Origin: Amyloporia xantha
Lineage: Eukaryota; Basidiomycota; Agaricomycetes; Polyporales; Adustoporiaceae
NCBI GenBank assembly: GCA_036971615.1
Contig: JAYKKR010000013.1
Span: forward strand, 682,001-746,000
Length of the DNA: 64,000 bases
Direction: 5' to 3'
The translations under genes were made by a program, and so were the position numbers. This document shows, piece by piece, positions 37,001 through 46,619 of the stretch. Under the pieces are notes generated by a model that was not told the DNA's origin, ran no database searches, and was given only the letters and a program-made list of their open reading frames with translations. Position 1 is the stretch's first letter; each line of letters opens with the position of its first letter.

Positions 37001-37521
37001 ATCGAAATGCACGTCTACGTGTATCCGTCTTTCATTCGGCCGTAGCAACATTCTTCGCTCCGAGTGATCTGTCTGGCACGGGTGGCATGCGCCGCGAATG
37101 GATCCGTGCGACGCCTTCTTGGCGTTCAGGACCTGCACGATACGACTGCATTCTTGCTAGCAAAGACCCGACGGAAAGCGGATTCCGTGCATATCATGCT
37201 GCACGGGTGCGATTGCTCTTCTCTTTTCGGTTTAATGGAACAACTTACCCATGTGCTTTGGTGGAGTGGTTTCTGCCGGTTGGATATGAACCTGATGATG
37301 ACACTGGCATGTGGATTGTTGAGCCGGAATTTGACGAGAACGGCCACAGGCCGTGCGAGATCATACACTTGGATTCCGTGGTGCGCAGCGTTCACCTGAT
37401 TGGTGTTTATGGCAACAGTTTCGTGCCGCTGCGGTTCAATGCATCGGATTCATTAGATGCATTCCGTGCATTTTATGTTAATAAGTTTGCAGACTACCAT
37501 TCTCATGAAAATGTATTCTAA
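34072..37521 (+). CDS. Plavaka transposase, apparently intact
   Basis: Nine exons splice into one open frame of about 989 residues. Exon 1 encodes a C2H2 zinc finger (CRQCQRWFQNLSGLTQH, then H after four residues). Landmarks of Plavaka transposases follow: DWFPYGNRLEFEVAEFLFKR, VPVILGSDKTTVSVATGQNE, EYYPLYISLGNVFNRVRRAH, CPDAHFRRAIYGIAPYLADY, PEQALAACIVQGWC, PFTNDFPRADIHELLSGDLL, HQVIKGAFKDNLVTW, KQWTGDDSKALMKIYLPAIA, APNGLCTSITESKHIKAVKE and a C terminus ending FRAFYVNKFADYHSHENVF. Candidate catalytic acids are D in LGSDKT, D in GDLLHQ and E in ITESKH (inference from the RNase H-like fold of this superfamily). Exon limits I derive: 34072-34369, 34426-34937, 34992-35193, 35247-35475, 35539-35674, 35730-35905, 35977-36073, 36145-36799, 36857-37521. 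Intron 1 is of the GC-AG type (donor GCAAGT). Confidence 0.93.
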
Positions 37522-37670
37522 TAGTCTGTACCTATTGAAACTTATGATTAATATACTATGTCTGATGATCTGACCAGTCTAAGTTTGAAGGAGCCGAGGA
37601 TGGCTCAGCCTGGCTAGAGGTTACAGACGAATTTCAGGGTTCTCAGGCCGTTTCAGTCGCCTCAGGTCAA

Positions 37671-37697
37671 CTCAGACGACGCGCCACTTTGCTGATG
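37671..37697 (-). repeat. Plavaka right terminal inverted repeat
   Basis: Ends CTTTGCTGATG at 37697; reverse complement matches 31132-31158 at 23 of 27 positions. It lies 150 bp beyond the transposase stop. Confidence 0.85.
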
Positions 37698-40252
37698 CAT
37701 GCTTAAAGGTGCATGGATATATAACATCTTCTATAGTAAATGAGCTGAGACCGATTAGGAAAGTCACGTGCTGGTATTTCCAAATCTGGAGTCTTCCAAT
37801 TCGGGAGTGCGCACATTGGACGGTGTCGTGTTCAAGGGCACGCTATCCTCGCATGTAGGTCACTCGCGTGCGTTTCCCGTGTGTTTAGAGGTTTTCCGTC
37901 AGGTACTGCATGTGGTCTATGATTCTCAGGACAGCTCAATCATGTTCAAGAGCACTCAGTACCGATGGGTACCTGCATGCAGTGCTAGCATCCTTGCACA
38001 TGTAATCTGTGTCCAGGTCTTGCTCATTCTCCGGTTATGTATACTGTTCATGTGTGGCCTGTGGTGTTCCCCAGTTATGTGTGTGGTGTATGTGCACCAT
38101 CCTTGGGACCTGCATGTGCGTGTCTCAGCACTGCTCAGGCTGGCAAAAGGATTTCGGTGTTGGTTTGAGTACAGATAATGGGCATGACATACCTTGCTAC
38201 TTGAATATGCTGGCCTGACATCTATGGCATTATAGATGTGCAAGATTGGATGGTGCAGTCCCTACAGTAGTGAGATTCACCACACTTTATGTAGTTACTA
38301 ATTCAAGATTTATTTGACTCCAATGACTTTGAGCTTGACTAAGTGGGGGGACTCCCTCACCTGTGGACAAGCACAAGCCAGAGGATGTGATAATTGATGG
38401 CTTCATGAGGTCCCATAAGTACGTATTGTCAGGTGTAGGTATCAGTAGTAATTGAATGATTTTGTACTCATCCTTGAATGGAGTGGTCATATTCTGAATT
38501 CAGATAGTCACTGCGTTTTTGCATTTTTCGTGACATACACGCCAGGCAGTCAGTAGAAGAGATCATGCGTCTTGTGTCTGATTAGTATGCCTAGTGACTG
38601 GACACCAGAGGCACAAGGCTGTATAGTGACACCTTCCGCGAAAATGGATGCTAGATTCTGTAGCCACCCATGCGCGGCATGCGCGACTCAGAATAGCCGC
38701 CGTCTTGTATCCTAGACGCTACCTAACCTCGCGGCGTGCGCCGCTATCCTCGCGACTTGAATGTGTCTCCTAGTCGTGATGTCTACTATACAACATCGCC
38801 ACATGTCCACTCCCGAGAAGAATCAGTCATCATGTAGCTGCCAAGATAGTGCCCGGACACTATATGGCGGATGTTGAAATCTCGTGTCCATTGCCTTAAG
38901 TTCAGACGTCCTTGCGTTGTCGTGGTTGCACTTTTCTCCTTTTTCATACTGCCTTCGAGTCCCGAGTTTGTCTGATCAAGACTCCAGCACACTTGTGAGT
39001 TAAAGAATTGATTTCAAGTTATGAATATTCATCAGAACAAGCTCTCTGGATGGGCTCACTGTCTGTTACTGGAGTCCTAATCAGTGGCAATCATGTCTAG
39101 ACAACATTGCGAGGACATATCGAGACTGTCCAGTAAGTCTTGCAGCTCTCTGCTGATGTCCACTCTTCCTCATATGCCATCCTCAGTGCTTGTTTCTGTT
39201 AGAGTAGACGCTCGCGCGCTAAGCGCCGTAGTACAAACATGTACATACACGGCCAGCGCGATCTGCGATGGCCTCCTTCGTATACATCGCTTGCTTCCGC
39301 GACTTCTTGTGGGCCTTAGGTGTCGGTGTCGGTGTCTGTGCTCTCTCGTGTCCTCTCGCTTCTCATCTCTGGGCTCTCTCAGATCACATATTCCATTCAT
39401 TCTGCTGACAGTTTCACACGATGGCAAAACAACAATTTCAATTGGCGGACCTTCCGACGGTGTGGGCGGGGCTCAGAGATGACCGAGGATGAATATTAAT
39501 GTGAGTACCATTTGCAGTTCTCGGGTGAATGCTCCCAGTACTCTCACCAGACGTCAAAATTTGATACTTTTGGTTCAAGGTGCGTGCGATATGTGTGGAG
39601 GCCGAACAGTGCAGACCCGTGAGGATGCTGACATTTGGAGTATAAATTCAAAGAATTTTTTAAAAAAAAGAGGATGCTGACAGCGTGGCATTGGCGCTGC
39701 GGGAACGTCTGGTACGTGCTTGACACCATCGACTGCAATCCCACTCACTGATGGCAGTGGCCAAGGTGGTGTTCAAGGCGGCAGCATTGAATGGGTGAGG
39801 GCACCATGTGGATCTCCGAGTCGAGGCGGGCAGGCGGGCAGACATGCGCCGCAACATTTGTAGACCATCAATGTATACTACTACTAGCACGGGCCACTAA
39901 TGCATTGACTGTATTGATTACCCATTAGTGACCATGGAATGGACTCAATGCCACAACAACTCGCGACTGTAGTGACAGCATAGTGGCTACGGAGCGGATA
40001 TTGCAGAGGTTGGACTATTTCTTGTAGTAGCGGTGACACGACGGTGGCTATGCAGCATAGTGCATGTCGCAGTAGAGCAGCTATGATGGATCGTGCCCAA
40101 GACACTAGCTAGGCAACTAGGTACCGCATCTGACTTCTAGCTGCATAGCGCTATATGACGTAGCGGCGACAGCCACGAACGCGGCGATTTTGGCCAGCGA
40201 CCTATCTAGTAGCTAGGAAACTAAATTGGCAAAAACGCAGTGAGTGGAATGT
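37698..40252. other. Intergenic, no supported gene
   Basis: About 2.5 kb between the Plavaka right end and the foldback element. Open frames are short and random in composition; 37.8-38.2 kb is notably T/G-rich on the plus strand. The 13-mer GAGGATGCTGACA occurs twice, about 47 bp apart, near 39620-39680, around a run of A and T. Probably decayed repeat DNA. Confidence 0.5.
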
Positions 40253-40255
40253 TAC
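40248..40255 (+). repeat. Left flanking repeat of the foldback element
   Basis: AATGTTAC at 40248-40255 is repeated exactly at 40779-40786. If the element starts TACAGC, the duplication is the 5-bp AATGT; the remaining TAC would overlap the element end on the left. Confidence 0.6.
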
Positions 40256-40778
40256 AGCCGTTTGCAGAACATATGGTGCATGATTGAAATTTCTTTTTTG
40301 GACAAATATATATATTCTACAGTATATCTGTGTTAGCTCAGTCAATCCATGTTGGATTGTCTTGAAAATTGGAGCAATGAAATGGCACTGTAAATCCAGA
40401 GGGGATGCCAGTCAACTCAGAATTTTAAAATAATAAGTTTGAACACTTTACAAAAAAGTCATCATATAAAGTCAATATATCTGGATTTCTGTGGTTCCTG
40501 GGTATATATTCAGGGATAAGCCCAGAAATACCCAGGAACCACAGAAATCCAGATATATTGACTTTATTTGATGACTTTTTTGTAAAGTGTTCAAACTTAT
40601 TATTTTAAAATTCTGAGTTGGCCATCCCCTCTGGGTTTACAGTGCCATTTCATTGCTCCAATTTTCAAGACAATCCAACATGGATTGACTGAGCTAACAC
40701 AGATATACTGTAAAATATATATATTTGTCCAAAAAAAGAAATTTCAATCATGCACTGTATGTTCTGCAAACAGCTGTA
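40253..40778. mobile_element. Foldback (hairpin) element with 250-bp inverted arms
   Basis: The left arm (40253-40505) is the reverse complement of the right arm (40528-40778) at roughly 97 percent, with only a handful of substitutions and small indels; the 22-bp centre is 40506-40527. Ends read TACAGC(C/T)GTTTGCAG. The sequence AATGT flanks both ends (40248-40252 and 40779-40783), and the match extends to AATGTTAC on both sides, consistent with a target-site duplication of 5 to 8 bp. No coding capacity and AT-rich. It fits a foldback-type non-autonomous DNA element mobilised by an unknown transposase. Confidence 0.88.
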
Positions 40779-40786
40779 AATGTTAC
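40779..40786 (+). repeat. Right flanking repeat of the foldback element
   Basis: Exact copy of AATGTTAC at 40248-40255, directly after the right end (GCTGTA). Supports insertion by transposition rather than simple inverted duplication. Confidence 0.6.
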
Positions 40787-41174
40787 AAATTTGAAATACC
40801 TATGGATCTGAGTTCCTGCCACAGTTGTTGAAATCAATATTCACACCGATATTCTGCTGTGCGTTGGCACGGGTAGACTGCTAGTGGGCTATAAAATTGT
40901 ATGTACAATGTGTCTGGTGGTTATTTGGAACTGGCTGGCGGAGCTGCCAATATCTGCAAGTTACATAAGCGATACGCTTCCTTGCGAGAATCATATAGCG
41001 ATTGCTAGCGCATGTCGGAAGGCGCGCTGAGGATGCTGCTTGAATATTTCTTTCTGCGACTCATAAGTGCAGTCTTCACTCAGATTTGCTCATAGTCCTT
41101 GAGTTTGACGACCCGCGGTGGCTATAGTGGCAGGCAGCACTACTCATTATCTCACCATCACTCGCAGCGCCGCG
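40787..41174. promoter_or_regulatory. Upstream region of thiamine pyrophosphokinase gene
   Basis: About 390 bp between the foldback element and the TPK start. No gene; expected promoter. The foldback insertion lies close enough to affect expression. No thiamine riboswitch-like structure was recognised. Confidence 0.4.
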
Positions 41175-42439
41175 ATGTCTGAGACTCTGAACTGGTCTTT
41201 GCCTTTCCTCGACCCATCATACAGCCCCACGTCTGACGGAAAGTATGCTCTGATTATTTTGAACCAGCCATTCTCCATCCCCCTGCTTCGCCGATTATGG
41301 AAAGCGTGCACCTGGCGCTGCTGCGCGGACGGAGGTGCGAATCGGCTTCATGACACTCTGAAGGCCAGTGTCGTTGATTTGAGAGGCTCGTAAGTACTAT
41401 CTACATTTCAGCTCTAGACTTAGTTACCCAGAATATTTGTCTTCAGGTATATCCCCAATCTCATCAAGGGAGACCTCGATTCGTTGCGGAGCGGCGTGCG
41501 CGAGTACTACGCGTCCCATGTAAGCGTGTTCATTCGACAGTATCTGCGCGGATTTGGGCGAGTCTGCATTCGATGCAAAGGCGCTTTGTTGCCCCATGCC
41601 CCAGGCAGTGTTTTCCCGTGGTGTAACCATCTTTGACACGGCGAGCTAGGCCTGCTGTGATGTAACCTAGGAGCATGCACTCGCTCCCAGTAGCAAAATC
41701 CGCGCAACAATCGCCTACATTGTCATGCATCGTGTGACTAACATGTAATGGCCACAGAATGTACCCATTGTTCAGGACCACGACCAGTATGCGACCGACC
41801 TAATGAAGTGCATATCCGCGCTGAACGAAGAGGACAAGGCCAAGGGCACAGATGTATGCATGTGCTCCTCATCGCCGTGTTCCCGCGCAGCTCACTGGAC
41901 GTGCATCTGCTGCGCCTAGCAGTCGGATATCGTCATTCTCGGCGGCCTCTCTGGCCGGCTTGACCAGACGGTGCACACCCTTTCGCTTCTCCACAAGCTG
42001 CGCGCGAGTGGTCGGCGGATGTTTGTCGTCACCGATGACTGTGTTGCGTGGGTGCTCAGTGAAGTCGGTTTATTTTCATATGGATCTCGCACTCGCATCT
42101 AATGACACGTCTGTCCGATGCACCTGTCGCGTCCGGGGAAAGGGCGAGCACCGAATTGAAATCAACCATGCCGTCGTAGGTCCGACCTGCGGACTGCTCC
42201 CGGTCGGCGTCGATTCTTCGGTTCTGTCCACTACCGGCCTGCGGTGGAATCTCAGTACGTGTTGAATCAGGCATCGGAGAGGCTAACTGACGGAGTGCTG
42301 CCCAGCCGACGCGGTGTCGTCGTTCGGCGGTCTTGTTTCGACGTCGAATCACTTCGTGCCTGAGGAGAACTACGTGTGGGTCAAAACATCGCAGCCTATC
42401 TGGTGGACGGCCGAGTTGCGGCCGTCAGGGTTGCGGTAG
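41175..42439 (+). CDS. THI80: Thiamine pyrophosphokinase
   Basis: Transfers pyrophosphate from ATP to thiamine, giving the cofactor thiamine diphosphate in the cytosol. The start MSETLNWSLPFLDPSYSPTS is chosen at 41175; an in-frame ATG at 41118 would add 19 residues. Family motifs in order: ALIILNQPF, CCADGGANRLHD, YIPNLIKGDLDSLRSGVREY, VQDHDQYATDLMKCISAL, DIVILGGLSGRLDQTVHTLS, RMFVVTDDCVAWVLSEGEH, CGLLPVGVDSSVLSTTGLRW and the C-terminal thiamine-binding strand DAVSSFGGLVSTSNHF. The acidic residues of GDLDS and DQYATD that bind Mg2+ and ATP are present. At least five short introns; the last exon ends in PSGLR before TAG. No frame problem is seen. Confidence 0.95.
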
Positions 42440-42894
42440 AACCCTGTATCATGTCGAATGTGTGTATAGTTGGGAAAATAGTTGGGAATCTATGGTAGCT
42501 GTGACTATATCTGTCATTTTTGCTACAGTTGTAATAGAGCGCGAGAAGGGCCGTGGTCCTCCAATGGCATATTTTAGATTGAACACTCATATACGAATCT
42601 CTGCGTGCAATAAGTTTATAGATAGCAGTGTAGCACGCTGTGAGCCCTTCGCTCCATTCTACCTGCGACCCTGTTACCCGTAACTCGGTGAGTGCACGGT
42701 TCCAACTTCCATGCCTCCACTCGAATGCGCGACATCGTATCGTATCCTTAAGTCCTGATTCCGTTTCGCAACGAAATCGGTACTAGCATCCACCAATCTG
42801 TCGTCTCACCTGTCTGAGTAGCATGGCCTGACTCGACGCGTTCCTCACTTGTCCAGATCCTAACTGACAGTCTACCCGAGCCTGTTCGACGACG
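42440..42894. other. Intergenic
   Basis: About 455 bp between THI80 and the molybdopterin synthase small-subunit gene, same strand. Contains the 3' UTR of one and promoter of the other; no other feature seen. Confidence 0.5.
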
Positions 42895-43224
42895 ATGACG
42901 ACCTCTCTCGACAATCTACCCGAGATCACCGTCCTCTACTTCGCAGGCGCCTCCACCGCGACGGGGCTGACGACGGAGCGGGTGACTCTCCCACTTTCCC
43001 CCACTTCAGACACAGGCCCTGCTTCGCCGACACCTAGGCCTGCACAGTTCCCTCTGACTTCCCTGGCTGAACTCCTGGTAGCGCGCCACCCGAAGACGAC
43101 GCTCGCATCTGTCCTGGCGCAGAGCAGCTGGGCCGTCAACGAGGAGATGGTGGACGACCCTGACGCGGTCTTTCTGCGCGGAGGGGAAGAGGTCGCTGTG
43201 ATTTGCCCCGTGTCAGGCGGGTGA
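42895..43224 (+). CDS. Molybdopterin synthase sulfur-carrier (small) subunit, MoaD/MOCS2A type
   Basis: Single-exon gene of 109 residues with the ubiquitin-like MoaD fold. It carries the thiocarboxylated sulfur that MoaE/MOCS2B inserts into precursor Z to make molybdopterin, needed by nitrate reductase and other molybdenum enzymes. The first strand is EITVLYFAGASTATGL, the helix TSLAELLVARHP, the late part AVFLRGGEEVAVICPVSGG. The C-terminal Gly-Gly, where the thiocarboxylate forms, is exactly at the stop. Compared with about 80-90 residues in most MoaD proteins, there is an extra Pro/Ser/Thr-rich loop (LSPTSDTGPASPTPRPAQF) between the second strand and the first helix. ThiS and Urm1 also end in GG, but the VAVICPVSGG context fits MoaD better. 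Confidence 0.88.
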   Translation: MTTSLDNLPEITVLYFAGASTATGLTTERVTLPLSPTSDTGPASPTPRPAQFPLTSLAELLVARHPKTTLASVLAQSSWAVNEEMVDDPDAVFLRGGEEVAVICPVSGG

Positions 43225-45312
43225 ACGGAAGGACCACTTTCCGAATTCACTGGCATGCAGATCCTTGGGGCCCGCGACTTCATTTGTGAGTATAAGCAGC
43301 GAGAGCACCTCTGCCTTGACTTAATGCGCTTCCGGATGAGTCTTATATGAGATAGATATCAACGGGCTGACAAAGTAGACTACACGGTGCGCATTATTTC
43401 CGCCCTTCAGCACGGATATGCCTTCTGAGAATCTGACTGCAGGTGTTCCAGTCCTGCACGGGAATACAGCTTGCAATTGCTTCGCGAAGCCGCACACGAT
43501 AGGGCAGGGCGGTATGCACGGGGCCACGTTGAGTCAGTAGCAGGGCACATTCGGTGAACTACAGTATCGCTCAGCAATCCAATGCAGTCTCACTGAAAGA
43601 TCGTCGACTGCAACCAGCCCAGGCTCCTGCACTCTGCGCTCTCATACGTGCGAATCTCGAACACTCATTCGGTTCTATACAGTCATAGCAATCCTAGTTC
43701 TGCCTTCTTTTCCTCACTGAGGCTTGGCAGCAAGGAGAATCAACGAACTGGATATAACTTAGCTGGAGCAGCGTTCAGCGTGGGCTCTGAATGCTATGCC
43801 GCAGTCGAGCGGTCCGTTACCCGGCATGATTGACGTCTGCATATATGATTCGTCTTGACCATTCGGATTGCCGTACCTCTCCTTCAGTTCTGACGGTGAT
43901 GCTGTCGGTTCTAGTGCGTCCGTTCCCTTCCAATTCGAATAATCATTCAATTCGAATAATCATTGTAGGCATTAAACATTATCGCCCATCCCTTAAGACA
44001 CTGGTCTTAATTTCTGACCGTTTCTCCAGGCGACTGCGAGCCACGGCGTGGTGGCCCTGGGCCAAAAACAACCTGCAAATGCTGGATGTTTTTCGACAAT
44101 AAATCTGCTGCAGCTAAGTTTGCCCCCAAGCGCGATGCATGTACTCGGCAGTACCGCAAAGCAGGTCACTGCATGCCTTCTATGTCTCCGTGCTTCAAGC
44201 GGACTCACACTCGGGACAAGAAAAACCACTCGTGCTCTGGAAAGGCATGTAAACATGGACTGAGTAGGTTCAGTTTCCAGCCAAAATCCTTGAAGGCCTG
44301 GTATTGTAGACGGGGTTCACTGAATGGCTGGCAATCCCAGAGCAATGCTGCATGTTTTCCCATGGCATGTCAGGACAGGACATCTATGTAACCAGGTCCA
44401 CTTCGGACTGCAACTGACACCTATAGATACCCGTCTGAGTCGGAACATTCACTCTTGCCTCTTGTGTCACTGATGTTGCTTCAGCATCATGACAGTCATC
44501 CACGAAACAGCCCCCTTGTCAATGCGAGAGCGGTACATCTCAGCGCTGGCGTCTTGAAGCTTGTCCGTGGGATCCTGCACGAGAGTCGCCCCTAGTCAGT
44601 GTAGACTGTTCAGTTACAGGCGATTATGACATAATGTAAGAGGCAAAGCACATCGTTAGTAATTTGATGCCATCTCACACCGATAAACATTAGCCCAGAC
44701 TTCAGTAACTTACATGGAAGCCGGGGCGGATGGTCCGCAATCTTGGTACAGACTCGAACGTTCGTCCGAGACTACTGTATGCATTACATTATGTTTCCTC
44801 CTGATATTTTCTTTGGCAATGTGCCATTCTCGTGACATACCGCCGGTCAGACCTTGGATGAAGTGTGTCACTTAGCCGGTTGGTAAAGAAGACGTACCTG
44901 ATACACTTGGTACAGTCGTGGAACCCTTGGCTACACCTTGGCCTTACCTTGGCGGCCAGGTTCAAAGAGACCAATGTGTTGTGGTAGAATCGACGAACTC
45001 ATTTTACATATACATAGAGCACGGGTACGCGCTGTGTGAGGACGGAAGGATCTCGCGCAGCAGAGTGTTTGCGCACCTGATCGAGGAAAGCTGTCGTGCT
45101 GTGATCATGAAGTTAACGGATGTTGCAGCTCGGCCTCGATTCGGCCATCTGTTCAGTCAAGGCTGGCGGCATCGCGAGGACGGTCTACTTGACGAACCCT
45201 GAGAATAAGCTGACGATAGCGGCCATGAAACAGCCACCAAAAGTACACGTTCATGTCGTTCTCTGTTCAAAATAGCAACACGGAGCAGTTATAAGTAGAA
45301 CGGCGTCACCAG
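43225..45312. other. Intergenic, about 2.1 kb
   Basis: No supported gene. A Lys/Cys-rich open frame at 44086-44391 (+) looks accidental. A perfect 17-bp tandem duplication lies at 43931-43964. The promoter of the metallo-beta-lactamase-fold gene is at the right end. Confidence 0.5.
43931..43964. repeat. Perfect 17-bp tandem duplication
   Basis: CAATTCGAATAATCATT occurs twice head to tail (43931-43947 and 43948-43964), no mismatch. Intergenic; probable slippage product. Confidence 0.9.
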
Positions 45313-46559
45313 ATGGCTGCGAACGTGCCAACGCTTGGCCGCTTGGCCTTCCGCTACTTTAAATTCGCTGACAGCCTCCGCGAGCATGTCTTTACCCCTC
45401 CATCTGTCATATGTAGGCCCAGAGAGGTGCCCGTAATGTTGCTTTTAGCAGAGTTCATCGTCTGGGTCATCGGGGTCGCCATTCTTGTGTTCTGGTTACT
45501 GCCCATGGGCGCTCCGCCAGATATCGAATGGGCGTCCGAGGCGCCCTCGAATTCCCAGACACTGGAGCGACCAGCACAATGCACGACAACACGGAGCGCA
45601 TTCAAGGCATACCGCCTCACCGCGACTACCTTTCTCATCGTCGAGGTCGATGACATCTACTCAGAGCATCCATATATCTACGCCAAAATTGTGCCTGCAG
45701 CCAACACAATCCTTGTGCTAGACACGGGCTGTGGAGGCGCCTCAAATGATCCTAACGTCGAAATCACCAATCTGCGCGAGTTCATGGAGACGGTCGATGT
45801 GGAGGAGAATGGTGGCAAGCCCTTAAACGAAGGAGGAAGCAGGCGCTACGTCGTTGTATTGACCCATTGCCACTATGATCACATCTGTGCGTACTCTCAC
45901 CACATCGGTACATCGCACATTCTCATGTGTCCGTAGTGGGTGTAGAGCAATTTGCCAGCGACTCGCCAATTTTAGAGTCTGCGCACTCACCCGCTTTCGT
46001 CTCGCGCAGTAATCTCCCAAATCACTCTCTCTGCGCTAGCCTCGGCATCCCTACTCCGTCCTTCACACCCGGTCTAGTGCCGCACGATCGCTTTCTCCTG
46101 TCGACCTCCGGCGTGCCACTGGGGATGACACTATTGCACACGCCCGGACACACGCCAGATGAACTCGCCCTATGGGACGCCGATGAGCTCATGCTCTATG
46201 TTGGTGACACACTATACGAGTTTGAACCGATCATATTTCCGAACGAGGGCGACATCCGGACATGGCTCTCGAGCGTCGACGAGCTCGTCGCATTCGTCAT
46301 GTCATCGCGATCACCTTTCGAGGTGATGATCAACTGCGGACACCGGACGGCGCTGCGGCCGGCATTGGATGTGTTGCGTACGGCGAAACAATTCATGCTG
46401 GATGTGCTCCTCGGCAAAGAGAGGGTGCGGAGTCGGAGCAGGAAGAGAGGGGTGGACTATGTAGAGTACGTGCAGGAGGGTGGTCGATATAGGCTGCAAT
46501 GTCCGGAACGACTGATTGAGGAGGCGAGGGACGTAGTAGGATCGGTTGATCAGGAATAA
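45313..46559 (+). CDS. Metallo-beta-lactamase-fold hydrolase with N-terminal membrane segment
   Basis: Two exons. The N terminus has one strongly hydrophobic helix (MLLLAEFIVWVIGVAILVFW) after about 40 residues, so the enzyme is probably membrane-anchored. The fold starts with FLIVEVDDIYSEHPY and LVLDTGCGGA. The metal-binding motif HxHxDH is present as THCHYDH at the end of exon 1; a 50-nt intron ending in TAG joins it to LGVEQFASDSP. Later ligands are H in LLHTPGHTPDELALW, D in MLYVGDTLYEFEP and H in INCGHRTALRP. The set of ligands is complete for a binuclear zinc hydrolase. A basic stretch (RVRSRSRKRG) lies near the C terminus. Substrate unknown; glyoxalase-II-like, lactonase and tRNase relatives share this motif. 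The stop is 60 bp from the stop of the convergent CCDC174 gene. Confidence 0.85.
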
Positions 46560-46619
46560 CCAGTTTTTCACGATACCATTGTCACGGAAGGTGACTAGGA
46601 TGCCAGATGTGAGACCAGA

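Larger units (their letters stand above)
31132..37697. mobile_element. Complete Plavaka (KDZ-type) DNA transposon
   Basis: A 6,566-bp element bounded by inverted repeats (31132-31158 and 37671-37697) that agree at 23 of 27 positions and are identical over their first 11 (CATCAGCAAAG). It carries a transposase gene on the plus strand and a second gene on the minus strand, divergent from a 368-bp common promoter. Both ends hold many short CCTGA/TCTGA-type motifs in both orientations, as expected for subterminal transposase-binding repeats. No perfect target duplication was found; the flanks share TGCATAC versus TGCATGC, slightly offset. The transposase frame is uninterrupted after splicing, so the copy may be young or active. 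Boundaries rest on the inverted repeat alone. Confidence 0.85.

Noticed and set aside
31124..37702. Target-site duplication for Plavaka (TGCATAC / TGCATGC)
   Set aside because: One mismatch and a two-base offset relative to the inverted repeat; not good enough to call a duplication.
39084..39482. 132-codon plus-strand open frame rich in Ser, Leu, Arg and Cys
   Set aside because: No recognisable motif, flanked by stops without plausible introns, lies in repeat-like DNA.
44086..44391. Lys- and Cys-rich 101-codon frame resembling a small secreted protein
   Set aside because: The upstream frame gives no signal peptide and the Cys spacing matches no known effector pattern.
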